From NCBI GenBank assembly GCA_020630835.1, contig JAHDIL010000030.1, forward strand, positions 1-10,627: 10,627 bases of DNA, written 5' to 3'. The notes under the pieces were generated by a model that was not told where the DNA came from, did not search any database, and saw only the letters and a program-made list of their open reading frames with translations. A program made the translations under genes and the position numbers. Origin of the DNA: Verrucomicrobiota bacterium. Lineage in GTDB: Bacteria > Verrucomicrobiota > Verrucomicrobiia > Verrucomicrobiales > DEV007. Numbering within the stretch: position 1 is the first letter of the stretch; each line of letters opens with the position of its first letter. This document shows positions 1 to 5,390 of this stretch, in pieces.

Positions 1-327
1 TAGAGCCATAATCGATAGCGCTGCCGTGTTTTGATCCAGCTGTGAGGCTGGCAGTTTGGTGCATGGCGTCGGGCAAATAGATCGGCTGGTGCCCTGCTTT
101 TCAGGGTCCATAAATCCTTTGAAAAGATTGATAACAAGGTCGGAGTGCTTGTGAATTTTGAGGAGTTCGCACGGCTAGAAATCAATGGTAAATAGGTTAA
201 AGTGTCAGAGAATATAGATTGGAGCTTCGATTTGAATTCTCGTTTTGACGGTGCGTTGTTACGGTGGGTTAACAATGGTTCTTTCATTTCGCCGCAGCGT
301 GTCCAGCGGTAGTAACTATTAAGTCAT
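1..327. other. Left-edge intergenic region, no convincing gene
   Basis: This stretch precedes the first clear gene. Many stops interrupt all frames I read. The only extended plus-strand frame runs from about 46 to 312 and contains one in-frame TAG at 193-195. No strong Shine-Dalgarno sequence or clear sigma-70 promoter is seen just upstream of the 328 start. A short inverted repeat, ccagc at 36-40 and gctgg at 47-51, is too small to interpret. Confidence 0.5.
46..312 (+). pseudogene. Possible decayed small gene (one in-frame stop)
   Basis: One plus-strand frame is open from 46 to 312 apart from a TAG at 193-195. The part before the stop ends in a protein-like stretch, KVGVLVNFEEFARLEING. The part after it can be read from a GTG at 202 as a 36-residue peptide beginning VSENIDWSFDLN and ending at a TAG at 310-312. 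The hydrophobic strand followed by 'NFEEF' is faintly like the core of SpoIIAA/STAS-like domains, but this is only an impression. A chance open frame is equally possible. No start codon with a ribosome binding site was found. Confidence 0.15.
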
Positions 328-1062
328 ATGAGGTTTTTATTAACACTGTTCTTAGCTATTATTTCAATGATATGCTGGCCAAGAATGTTTGCAGAACCAT
401 CAGTTTATAGGGAGCTGAATCAGCGAGGGAAACCTCAATCTCCCAATTGGGGAGAACTGGGAAATATTCAGAACCAATCAAATTTGCAAAAAAGAAATCG
501 TGCGCTTCAAATGCTGGAGGATCAGAGTTTTCCGTGGGCGTCTCCATTGGATACTGGCCCAGAGCGTGTGAGATCTTTAGATCGTGCTAATTCTGTATTG
601 AATATTTTTCATGAGTGTGAAATAACCCATGATCTTGAAGGAATTGATTTTTTATTTGAAATTTTAAGAGACGAGATCCGAATGAAGCTTGAGCGTGGAT
701 TTAACTCCATCCAACTTGGAGACTTGCGAAACGCCCACTATCAGGTTTCACCTCAAGCTGGAAAGCTTTTACCTTCGGCATCCAATGCTGATAATCTAGA
801 GGGTTTAAGCTTGCATACAATACACAAACCGAAAGCTGCGTTGACAGAAAAGCCTTCATTAACAACTCTTGGTGACTCAATTGGACGTCCGGCGAAGTCT
901 CTCGAAGCGAGGCGAGGGGAGCATGATAGAGATGAAACGGTCTCCGAACGTGCACTTGTTAAGTCGCTGAACAAAAGTGTGTGGGTTATTATTGCAACGT
1001 TTTCTTTGTGTTGTTTGGTCGTGTTTCTTGGCCGAATTATTCTAAGGTCCGTTAAAGGGTAA
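328..1062 (+). CDS. Unrecognised single-anchor exported protein (244 aa)
   Basis: I do not recognise this family. Residues 1-22 form a typical signal peptide: basic residue 2, a hydrophobic core, and a plausible cleavage near FAEP. Residues about 219-236 are a second strongly hydrophobic helix followed by a short basic tail ending RSVKG. The product is therefore likely exported and anchored in the inner membrane by its C-terminus, with about 195 residues outside. The exported part is polar; residues about 85-130 look helical, and residues about 140-215 are low in hydrophobics and probably disordered. The ATG at 328 fits the signal peptide, but no clear Shine-Dalgarno precedes it. Base composition is AT-rich compared with the genes right of 2000. 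It converges on the DUF3592 remnant, with the inverted repeats between them. A PVC lineage-specific membrane protein is the most that can be said. Confidence 0.7.
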   Translation: MRFLLTLFLAIISMICWPRMFAEPSVYRELNQRGKPQSPNWGELGNIQNQSNLQKRNRALQMLEDQSFPWASPLDTGPERVRSLDRANSVLNIFHECEITHDLEGIDFLFEILRDEIRMKLERGFNSIQLGDLRNAHYQVSPQAGKLLPSASNADNLEGLSLHTIHKPKAALTEKPSLTTLGDSIGRPAKSLEARRGEHDRDETVSERALVKSLNKSVWVIIATFSLCCLVVFLGRIILRSVKG

Positions 1063-1085
1063 CTAGAATTTTGAAGTGGTCCCAT

Positions 1086-1119
1086 AAATCTTGGGAAAAT
1101 CTTGGAGACATGCAAAATG
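1086..1119 (+). repeat. Repeat copy A ('aaatcttggggacat' family)
   Basis: Copy A has a short unit aaatcttggg at 1086-1095, one base, then the longer unit aaatcttggagacatgcaaa continuing with atg to 1119. The 22-nt core (1097-1118) matches copy C at 5200-5221 except for one base, and matches the reverse complement of copy B (1169-1190) at 20 of 22 positions. It lies 23 bases after the stop of the 328-1062 gene. It resembles a REP-like extragenic element or the end of a small non-autonomous mobile element. No transposase is visible in the window. Confidence 0.8.
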
Positions 1120-1168
1120 AAATCTATGGACTTGCCAAAAGTTTTCGAGTGTTGGGAAGTTGGATTAT

Positions 1169-1200
1169 ATTTTGTATGTCCCCAAGATTTACACAAGATT
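1169..1200 (-). repeat. Repeat copy B, inverted relative to A
   Basis: Read on the minus strand, this copy is aatcttgtgt followed by aaatcttggggacatacaaa and then at. It pairs with copy A as a 22-bp inverted repeat with two mismatches, separated by 50 bases (1119-1168). The TAA stop of the DUF3592 fragment (1191-1189) lies inside the repeat, so the repeat supplies the end of that reading frame. As in the other copies, a partial tandem 'aatcttg' unit lies just outside the core. Confidence 0.8.
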
Positions 1201-1559
1201 ATTTTTTTTCCAAATAGCTTGTGAAGGCTTTTGAGGGTTAAATTTCACAATGATCACATCCCCTTGTTTAACACCATTTAAAAACTTCCAAGCTTGCTCT
1301 TTCGAGCCAAACCCTTCAATTCCCCCCCAAGGATTTTTAATCACATACTCCATCGAGTTATACAAGACCAAACCACTAAGAAATGGCCTAAACATATCTA
1401 ACATCCCTCGATAACATCAACCTCTTGAATATGACATTTAGCAGAAGGCCATTTTCTTGATAAGATTAATATTCTAATCCTAGGAACCACATAAAGTAAA
1501 ACACCCCCTAAAATAACGAACGCACATAACCAGCCTCCTATTCCTTCATTGCTACTCAT
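1189..1559 (-). pseudogene. DUF3592-family membrane protein, split by a frameshift
   Basis: The first part starts at ATG 1559-1557, overlapping the TGA of the upstream gene as ATGA. It encodes about 53 residues: a membrane helix (residues about 9-25), then SRKWPSAKCHIQEVDVIEG, and ends at TAG 1400-1398. The second part is in another frame, from ATG 1404 (or ATG 1395) to TAA 1191-1189, and gives 71 residues including FRPF, GFGSKEQAWKFL and KFNPQKPSQAIW. Together they match the DUF3592 plan as I know it: a membrane helix, a W-P-S/T strand, an 'RP' strand, a GS..EA helix, then 'Y/F-(D/N)P..PS.A'. About 124 residues is near the family size. The frame change falls at gagggatgtt. Alternatives are a real 1-nt lesion, a sequencing error, or two coupled ORFs. 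Many relatives have a further C-terminal helix, which is absent here, and the frame ends inside repeat B. Confidence 0.65.
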
Positions 1560-1978
1560 TTATAAACCGATTTTATTTTTTTTGATTCAGAGTCAAAACC
1601 ACAATAAACCCTCCATCTTACTGGAGGGCTTTCCTCCATTTGGAAAACATACGTCATCTTTCCAAATGACATACCTGACAGCTTATAGCGTTTCCCTTTT
1701 TCAAGGACAAACTGGCTTGGTTTGTCAAATTCTTCCCAAACTAGTTCAGGTTTAATTTTAAATCTAGATATGAAGTTTTTTGCTATTTCTAACTCTTTCT
1801 TTTGGCTGATCAATTTATCTTCCGAAAATATAGTTAATTCAAAAATATCTTTTGAACCCTTGGCAAACAAAGCAGAAAGATATTCATCACCAGACTTTTT
1901 AATCTCAAAAGCTTCGCGAGGGGACTGGCAAACTATATCCATGCGCGTCAATGGTAAAGGAGCTGTTGAGTCTATCAC
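1556..1978 (-). CDS. Unrecognised 140-aa protein in the LemA operon
   Basis: I do not recognise this family. There is no signal peptide or membrane helix. The protein is mixed charged, rich in lysine and glutamate, with alternating beta-like strands towards the C-terminus (FVLEKGKRYKLSG, MTYVFQMEE, VRWRVYCGFD). I chose the GTG at 1978-1976 because GGAGGA lies four bases upstream, inside the end of the preceding frame; an ATG at 1942-1940 (residue 13) is the alternative. The upstream frame stops at 1979, so there is no gap, and the downstream DUF3592 gene overlaps the stop as ATGA. Translation is thus coupled at both ends. Base composition is much more AT-rich (16 of 60 bases are G or C at 1801-1860) than the gene immediately upstream, which suggests a different origin. 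Confidence 0.7.
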   Translation of the reverse strand: MIDSTAPLPLTRMDIVCQSPREAFEIKKSGDEYLSALFAKGSKDIFELTIFSEDKLISQKKELEIAKNFISRFKIKPELVWEEFDKPSQFVLEKGKRYKLSGMSFGKMTYVFQMEESPPVRWRVYCGFDSESKKIKSVYK

Positions 1979-2542
1979 TCACTCCTCCGCTACGTCATAA
2001 ATCACCTGCGAGGAATTCGCGAACGCACGCGCCATCGTTGGAGTGAAGTTCAACTGGATCCCGCTCATAATCACTTGGCCATTAATTGAAATGGTCAGTT
2101 CATTCTGGGCGTTCCAGCTGTAGCGGATCCGTTGGGGCGTCTGCAGATCACTAGATAGGGCCGTTTGGGAAGGATAGTCGCCATGAATCCTAACGAATAA
2201 GTTTAGAGGGCCACCTTGTTGCTGTTGGCGAAAACAGATGCCGGCACGCTGTTTGTCATCGGAGTCAATCAGAGAAAAGAAGGAATAGGGCCAGTATTTG
2301 TCGTGCCAATGCGTGGCAAAGGCCGTCAGCTCAAACTCCAGGTGCTTTGCGTTCTTCGGGAGATGGAAATACTCTTTCTTGTAGCGACCAGATGGAGAGC
2401 AGAGCGCGAAGGGGCCTTTCGGTAGAAGCTGCTCTTCCTCGATGGCTTCAATCTGGCGGATAAGTTTTTCTCTTTTCTGATCCGCTTTGGTTCTTGATAA
2501 GATACTTGTAGGAGGATGCGAGGCTCTTGTTGCCGGGATCAA
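1979..2542 (-). CDS. Beta-rich frame, probable continuation of the TPM gene
   Basis: This 187-codon frame overlaps the end of the TPM-lipoprotein gene by 95 bases in the +1 frame. Its first possible start is TTG at 2542, inside the TPR-like coding region, with no Shine-Dalgarno. There is no ATG or GTG before the folded part. From about residue 25 it reads as a helix (KLIRQIEAIEEE) followed by a beta-rich domain of about 140 residues containing YSFFSLIDSDDKQRAGICFR and IRYSWNAQNELTISINGQ, which look like strands of a concanavalin/LamG-type sandwich. It has no signal peptide of its own, so it would be exported only as an extension of the lipoprotein. I infer a frameshift near 2460-2480, where A-runs occur, but a separate overlapping gene cannot be excluded. 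It ends TGA at 1981-1979, just before the next start. Confidence 0.5.
   Translation of the reverse strand: MIPATRASHPPTSILSRTKADQKREKLIRQIEAIEEEQLLPKGPFALCSPSGRYKKEYFHLPKNAKHLEFELTAFATHWHDKYWPYSFFSLIDSDDKQRAGICFRQQQQGGPLNLFVRIHGDYPSQTALSSDLQTPQRIRYSWNAQNELTISINGQVIMSGIQLNFTPTMARAFANSSQVIYDVAEE
1983..1988 (-). promoter_or_regulatory. Strong Shine-Dalgarno deciding the GTG start at 1978
   Basis: On the minus strand the sequence is GGAGGA, then gtga, then GTG. The spacing of four to five bases and the full complementarity to the 16S tail favour GTG 1978 over ATG 1942, which has no such site. The motif lies in the last codons of the upstream reading frame, so the two frames are probably coupled. 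Other starts in this window lack a comparable site. Confidence 0.65.
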
Positions 2543-3878
2543 CTTCGAGGGCGCGAGCGAGAATCTTGTCTAGTCGGCTCAAGTCGGGGAAGCGATACTT
2601 CATGGCGATCAGCCGCTCGGTGTAGCCGTCGCCGATAGGATCGATTTCCAGTCCCTTTTCTACGAGATTGATGGCATCGCGAATCCAGTAGCATTCAAAG
2701 TAGAAGACATCAGCGAGCCGGAAGTAGTGCGCAGCGACGTGTGGCTCTGCCTCGATTTGTGCCTCAATCGTTTCGATATGGGCTTTCAGGTCAAGGGGGT
2801 AAGGGAGAGGTTGCGGCGTAGGAGGGATTGTTGCCTTTGGGGTAAAGTCGGTCAGGGCAAACATCCAGGGATGATCGTAGAAGGCGGGGTAGCACAGGGT
2901 AAGATCGCGGTTCATCTGTGAGAATGCCCAGGATTTCGTGACATCGACGAGCCACTTTCCTTCATGATTCTTCCTCAGCAGGACCGGCATTGAGCCTTTG
3001 TTATTGAAAACGGCAGCGGCGAGATCTCCTTGTTCGCGCAGGGTGTAGCCGGAATCGGAATTCTGATGATAGCGTCTGAGAAAGGAGGCTGACTTGGGAT
3101 ATTCGAGCCGCATATATTGGCTACCTTCGGTTAGTAGAGGGAGAAAGGGGTCGTTGATCCCGCTTTGCAGTGAGGTGAGGAACTTGTTGACGGTGACCTC
3201 CGGATCGGCGTCTGGCTCATAGAGGCTCCGACTTTCTGGCGATAGGTAAACGACGCCTCGGTTCTTCTTGAGTTTGCCGCGGAAGAAGCTGTCCGCTTTG
3301 ATGCCGGCTCCTCCGGAGAGGAATCGGCCTCCAATCCAGTTTTCGCCGGAGGCATTGTTGCGCTCGGGGATGGAAACGATGGATTCGACCGGGTCGGAGA
3401 TCTGTCTCTTGGACATGGCGAAGAGGATTCCGGTAAGGAAGTCGCCGAAGAAGTCGCCTGCGAAGTAGGTCTTTGCCTGTTCTTCCAGGCTGCCGACGTA
3501 AAGATCGGGGAACAAGCCTTCGAGTTCGTAGGACACCTCGATCTTCAGCACGCCCTGGTCTTCAATGAAAAGAATCAGGACGCCGCGTCCATTGTTCGCT
3601 TGGCCGATCTCGTTGAGCGTCATCGTTTCGGCTGCGTAGTCTTCAGCTGAAATAGTTTCTGATATGTTGTCGAGGAGCAGCACTCGGAAGTCGATATTGG
3701 TGACCTCCTCCATGCGCTGAAGCTCCATGGGCAGGGTGAGGTCGATGCCGTCGAGCGAGGACACATTGTGGTAAGAGGGCGAAACTGGTTCGAACAGAAA
3801 AGCGTCTTCCTGGGCCTCTTGGCCGCATCCGATGAGCAGAAGCAGGCAGGCGAAGGTCAGGGTTCTGAGGGCAGTCAT
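2448..3878 (-). CDS. TPM-domain lipoprotein with TPR-like tail
   Basis: The start ATG 3878 gives a lipoprotein signal peptide with lipobox LIGC; Cys18 is the acylation site, and G-Q follows it, with no aspartate retention signal. Residues about 35-170 are a TPM (YgcG/Psb32-type) domain, shown by NIDFRVLLLDN, NNGRGVLILFIEDQG and KIEVSYELEGLFPD. Residues about 225-330 resemble an NTF2-like fold (FLTSLQSGINDPFLPLLTEG, GKWLVDVTKSW). Residues about 375-460 are two or three TPR-like helix pairs (AHYFRLADVFYFECYWIRDA, ARALEVDPGNKSLA). TPM proteins often neighbour LemA genes, as here; the LemA gene ends nine bases upstream. Some TPM proteins have phosphatase activity, but activity here is not shown. 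The C-terminus ends abruptly in a basic tail (SEKRKTYPPD) where the next frame takes over, so the protein may originally have been about 640 residues. Confidence 0.8.
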   Translation of the reverse strand: MTALRTLTFACLLLLIGCGQEAQEDAFLFEPVSPSYHNVSSLDGIDLTLPMELQRMEEVTNIDFRVLLLDNISETISAEDYAAETMTLNEIGQANNGRGVLILFIEDQGVLKIEVSYELEGLFPDLYVGSLEEQAKTYFAGDFFGDFLTGILFAMSKRQISDPVESIVSIPERNNASGENWIGGRFLSGGAGIKADSFFRGKLKKNRGVVYLSPESRSLYEPDADPEVTVNKFLTSLQSGINDPFLPLLTEGSQYMRLEYPKSASFLRRYHQNSDSGYTLREQGDLAAAVFNNKGSMPVLLRKNHEGKWLVDVTKSWAFSQMNRDLTLCYPAFYDHPWMFALTDFTPKATIPPTPQPLPYPLDLKAHIETIEAQIEAEPHVAAHYFRLADVFYFECYWIRDAINLVEKGLEIDPIGDGYTERLIAMKYRFPDLSRLDKILARALEVDPGNKSLASSYKYLIKNQSGSEKRKTYPPD

Positions 3879-3887
3879 AGGGCGTTT

Positions 3888-4721
3888 TTAAAACTCCACT
3901 CGTGGTGCAACTTTGGCATCGCTACTGGCCTGAAAATATTCCTTGCGGGGGGTGAGTCCCATGGAGCTGGCCAACAGTGAATCCGGAAACTTTCTCAGGG
4001 AGGCGTTATATTGGCTGAGAACGATGTTGTAGCGGCGGCGTTCGATGGAGAGGCGATTCTCTGACCCTTCGATGGAGATCATGAGATCACGAAATGCCTG
4101 GTTGGCTCGCAGCTCTGGGAGCGTGTGTCCACGCTCCATCACCTTCATGAGCAGGGGTGAGAACTGCTGGTTGACTTCCGTTTTTTCCCCTGAGTCCTTC
4201 GCTTCTGCCCATTTCATCCGGAGTTCGGTCAGCTTGGCGAGAGTTTCGCTTTCATACTGAGCGTTGGCTTTCACGGTAGCGACGAGATTGGGAATGAGAT
4301 CGTAGCGACGCTGAAGCATGTTTTCGACCTGGGCCTCTGCTTCATCGACAGCTGCGGATGAGCTTGCGAGGTTGCGTTGTAGATTGATCAGGATGGAAGC
4401 CACCACTATGCAGGCAAGCACGAGTCCACCAGTGGCGAAGAGGAGCACATTCCTCGGCAGGGCGGGCTTAGGTGCCTCCTTAGGGATGATTTGCGGCTCG
4501 GGAGAAGGTTGCCTGGTTCGGTAAGAATCAGGAGGGGAGAGCTCACTGAGGATTTCATCTTCCAGCTCGGGGGTAAGGGTTCGGCCGTGCAGCCTCTCTT
4601 CGATCTGCGACTCCAGATCCGCAAGGATTGAGGCAGCGGTGTCACTGTGGTATTGTGAGCGATGTAGCTCCTCTGCTACGGCGTCTAAATAGTCCCTGAA
4701 TACGTTAGATTCTGTTCTCAT
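3888..4721 (-). CDS. HAAS-like/LemA fusion membrane protein (277 aa)
   Basis: Three parts are visible. Residues about 8-67 (YLDAVAEELH, ILADLESQIEERL, ELEDEILSELSPPDSY) resemble the HAAS/DUF1700 helical domain that typically sits beside PadR regulators. Residues about 70-90 are a proline-rich linker, and 91-113 are a membrane helix. Residues about 124-264 are a LemA domain: VDEAEAQVENMLQRRYDLIPNL, ATVKANAQYESETL, LPELRANQAF, ENRLSIERRRYN, QYNASLRKFP and GLTPRKEYF all follow the family plan. Ordinary LemA proteins are about 180-200 residues with only an N-terminal membrane helix, so the extra cytoplasmic N-terminal domain is unusual. The LemA helices would lie outside the membrane, near the TPM lipoprotein encoded next. 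The divergent PadR gene is 84 bases away. LemA function is poorly known. The ATG at 4721 lacks a clear Shine-Dalgarno. Confidence 0.82.
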   Translation of the reverse strand: MRTESNVFRDYLDAVAEELHRSQYHSDTAASILADLESQIEERLHGRTLTPELEDEILSELSPPDSYRTRQPSPEPQIIPKEAPKPALPRNVLLFATGGLVLACIVVASILINLQRNLASSSAAVDEAEAQVENMLQRRYDLIPNLVATVKANAQYESETLAKLTELRMKWAEAKDSGEKTEVNQQFSPLLMKVMERGHTLPELRANQAFRDLMISIEGSENRLSIERRRYNIVLSQYNASLRKFPDSLLASSMGLTPRKEYFQASSDAKVAPRVEF

Positions 4722-4805
4722 GTTCGACTACTCTGTATTGTATAATAGTCTGATTGTAAATGGTAAAATTGTTGAAACATCGAAGTCCCGACACCAAAGA
4801 GTAGA
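4722..4805. promoter_or_regulatory. Divergent promoter region, LemA operon / PadR gene
   Basis: This 84-bp AT-rich gap separates two divergent starts. Plus strand: a perfect TATAAT lies at 4741-4746, about 60 bases before the PadR start, with only a weak -35 candidate. Minus strand: TATACA (4743-4738) with TTTACC (4767-4762) at 18-bp spacing is a plausible promoter for the LemA operon. Direct repeats attgta lie at 4737-4742 and 4753-4758. The segment tattgtataata (4736-4747) is nearly palindromic and overlaps both -10 regions, so it is a reasonable operator candidate for the PadR protein. All this is inference from pattern. Confidence 0.5.
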
Positions 4806-5144
4806 GTGAGCGAAATCGATCCAGAGTTAGAGACTTGGAAAGGGCAGGTCCGGAAGGGGTTGCTCGAGTATTTTATTTTCTCTGCGCTTCGGGATGGGGA
4901 AAGCTATGGCTATGAGATTCTGCAGTCGATCCGGTCTCTCAGCTCGATGCACATAACTGAGAGCGCGGTGTATCCAATTCTCGCTCGATCCGCGAAGGAG
5001 GGCTTAATGAAGAGCACCAAGCGGAAATTTCCTACCGGGCCGATCAGGCAGTATTATGAGCTCACGCCCAGTGGCCGAGTCTGGCTGGCCAAGATGAGCG
5101 TTTTCGTCAGCGAATTAGGCGAGGACCTTGAGGGAATGCGGTAG
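4806..5144 (+). CDS. PadR-family transcriptional regulator (112 aa)
   Basis: The protein is a compact winged-helix regulator. Residues 16-40 (RKGLLEYFIFSALRDGESYGYEIL) are the PadR signature first helices. Residues about 52-65 (ESAVYPILARSAKEGL) are the recognition region, and residues about 70-90 (KRKFPTGPIRQYYELTPSGR) are the wing. The length of 112 residues fits the short PadR group that lacks the long C-terminal domain. The start is a GTG at 4806, which gives the usual N-terminal tail before the first helix; no in-frame ATG is available nearby. It is divergent from the HAAS-LemA gene. PadR proteins typically repress a neighbouring operon, and short PadR genes often sit beside HAAS-domain membrane proteins, so control of the LemA-TPM operon and of itself is likely. 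Confidence 0.88.
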   Translation: MSEIDPELETWKGQVRKGLLEYFIFSALRDGESYGYEILQSIRSLSSMHITESAVYPILARSAKEGLMKSTKRKFPTGPIRQYYELTPSGRVWLAKMSVFVSELGEDLEGMR

Positions 5145-5176
5145 GGGGTGCCACCGGGAGGCAGGGTATCAGTTGA

Positions 5177-5222
5177 AAATCTTGGGAAATCTTGGATGCA
5201 AATCTTGGGGACATGCAAAATG
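5177..5222 (+). repeat. Repeat copy C, abutting the truncated DUF433 gene
   Basis: Three units stand in tandem: aaatcttggg at 5177-5186, aaatcttgga at 5187-5196, and, after tgc, the full unit aaatcttggggacatgcaaa from 5200 continuing with atg to 5222. The full unit appears to be the consensus of the family, since copies A and B each differ from it by one base in 22. The final atg of the repeat is the first available ATG of the DUF433 remnant, so the element both ends at and supplies the start of that frame. Confidence 0.8.
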
Positions 5223-5390
5223 TGCGAACGACCCATTACGGTGAAAGACATCCTCGAATACCTCGCCGGGGGCATGAGCCGCGAGGAAATCCTCGAGGAC
5301 TTCCCATACCTCGAAAACGAGGATATCACGGCCGCACTCGACTTCGCCGCGCATCGTGAAGATCACCTTACCCTTGCCGCCGCTTTTTTG
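5220..5390 (+). pseudogene. DUF433 antitoxin, N-terminally truncated
   Basis: The frame reads MCERPITVKDILEYLAGGMS then REEILEDFPYLENEDITAAL and DFAAHRED, the clear C-terminal three-quarters of a DUF433 domain. The family usually begins with a segment like 'GGKPCIRGxRI' before 'TVKDIL'; here that is replaced by repeat C. DUF433 proteins are antitoxins of DUF5615 toxins. The original gene probably ended gcc gct ttt tga with the toxin ATG overlapping. Here a run of six T (5384-5389) keeps the frame open into the toxin, so antitoxin and toxin are fused. One T fewer would restore the stop overlapping the toxin start. A non-functional remnant is the best reading. The ATG at 5220 comes from the repeat and has no clear Shine-Dalgarno. 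Confidence 0.75.

Noticed and set aside
753..1196. 147-codon minus-strand frame
   Set aside because: It lies opposite a gene with a signal peptide and membrane anchor, crosses the repeat pair, and shows no domain or start signal.
5148..5219. GTG start at 5148 extending the DUF433 remnant
   Set aside because: The added residues are a translation of the repeat units and not part of the DUF433 fold.
5177..5222. Tandem units as a CRISPR fragment
   Set aside because: The units are about 10 bases with almost no spacers, unlike CRISPR repeats of 24-40 bases with regular spacers.
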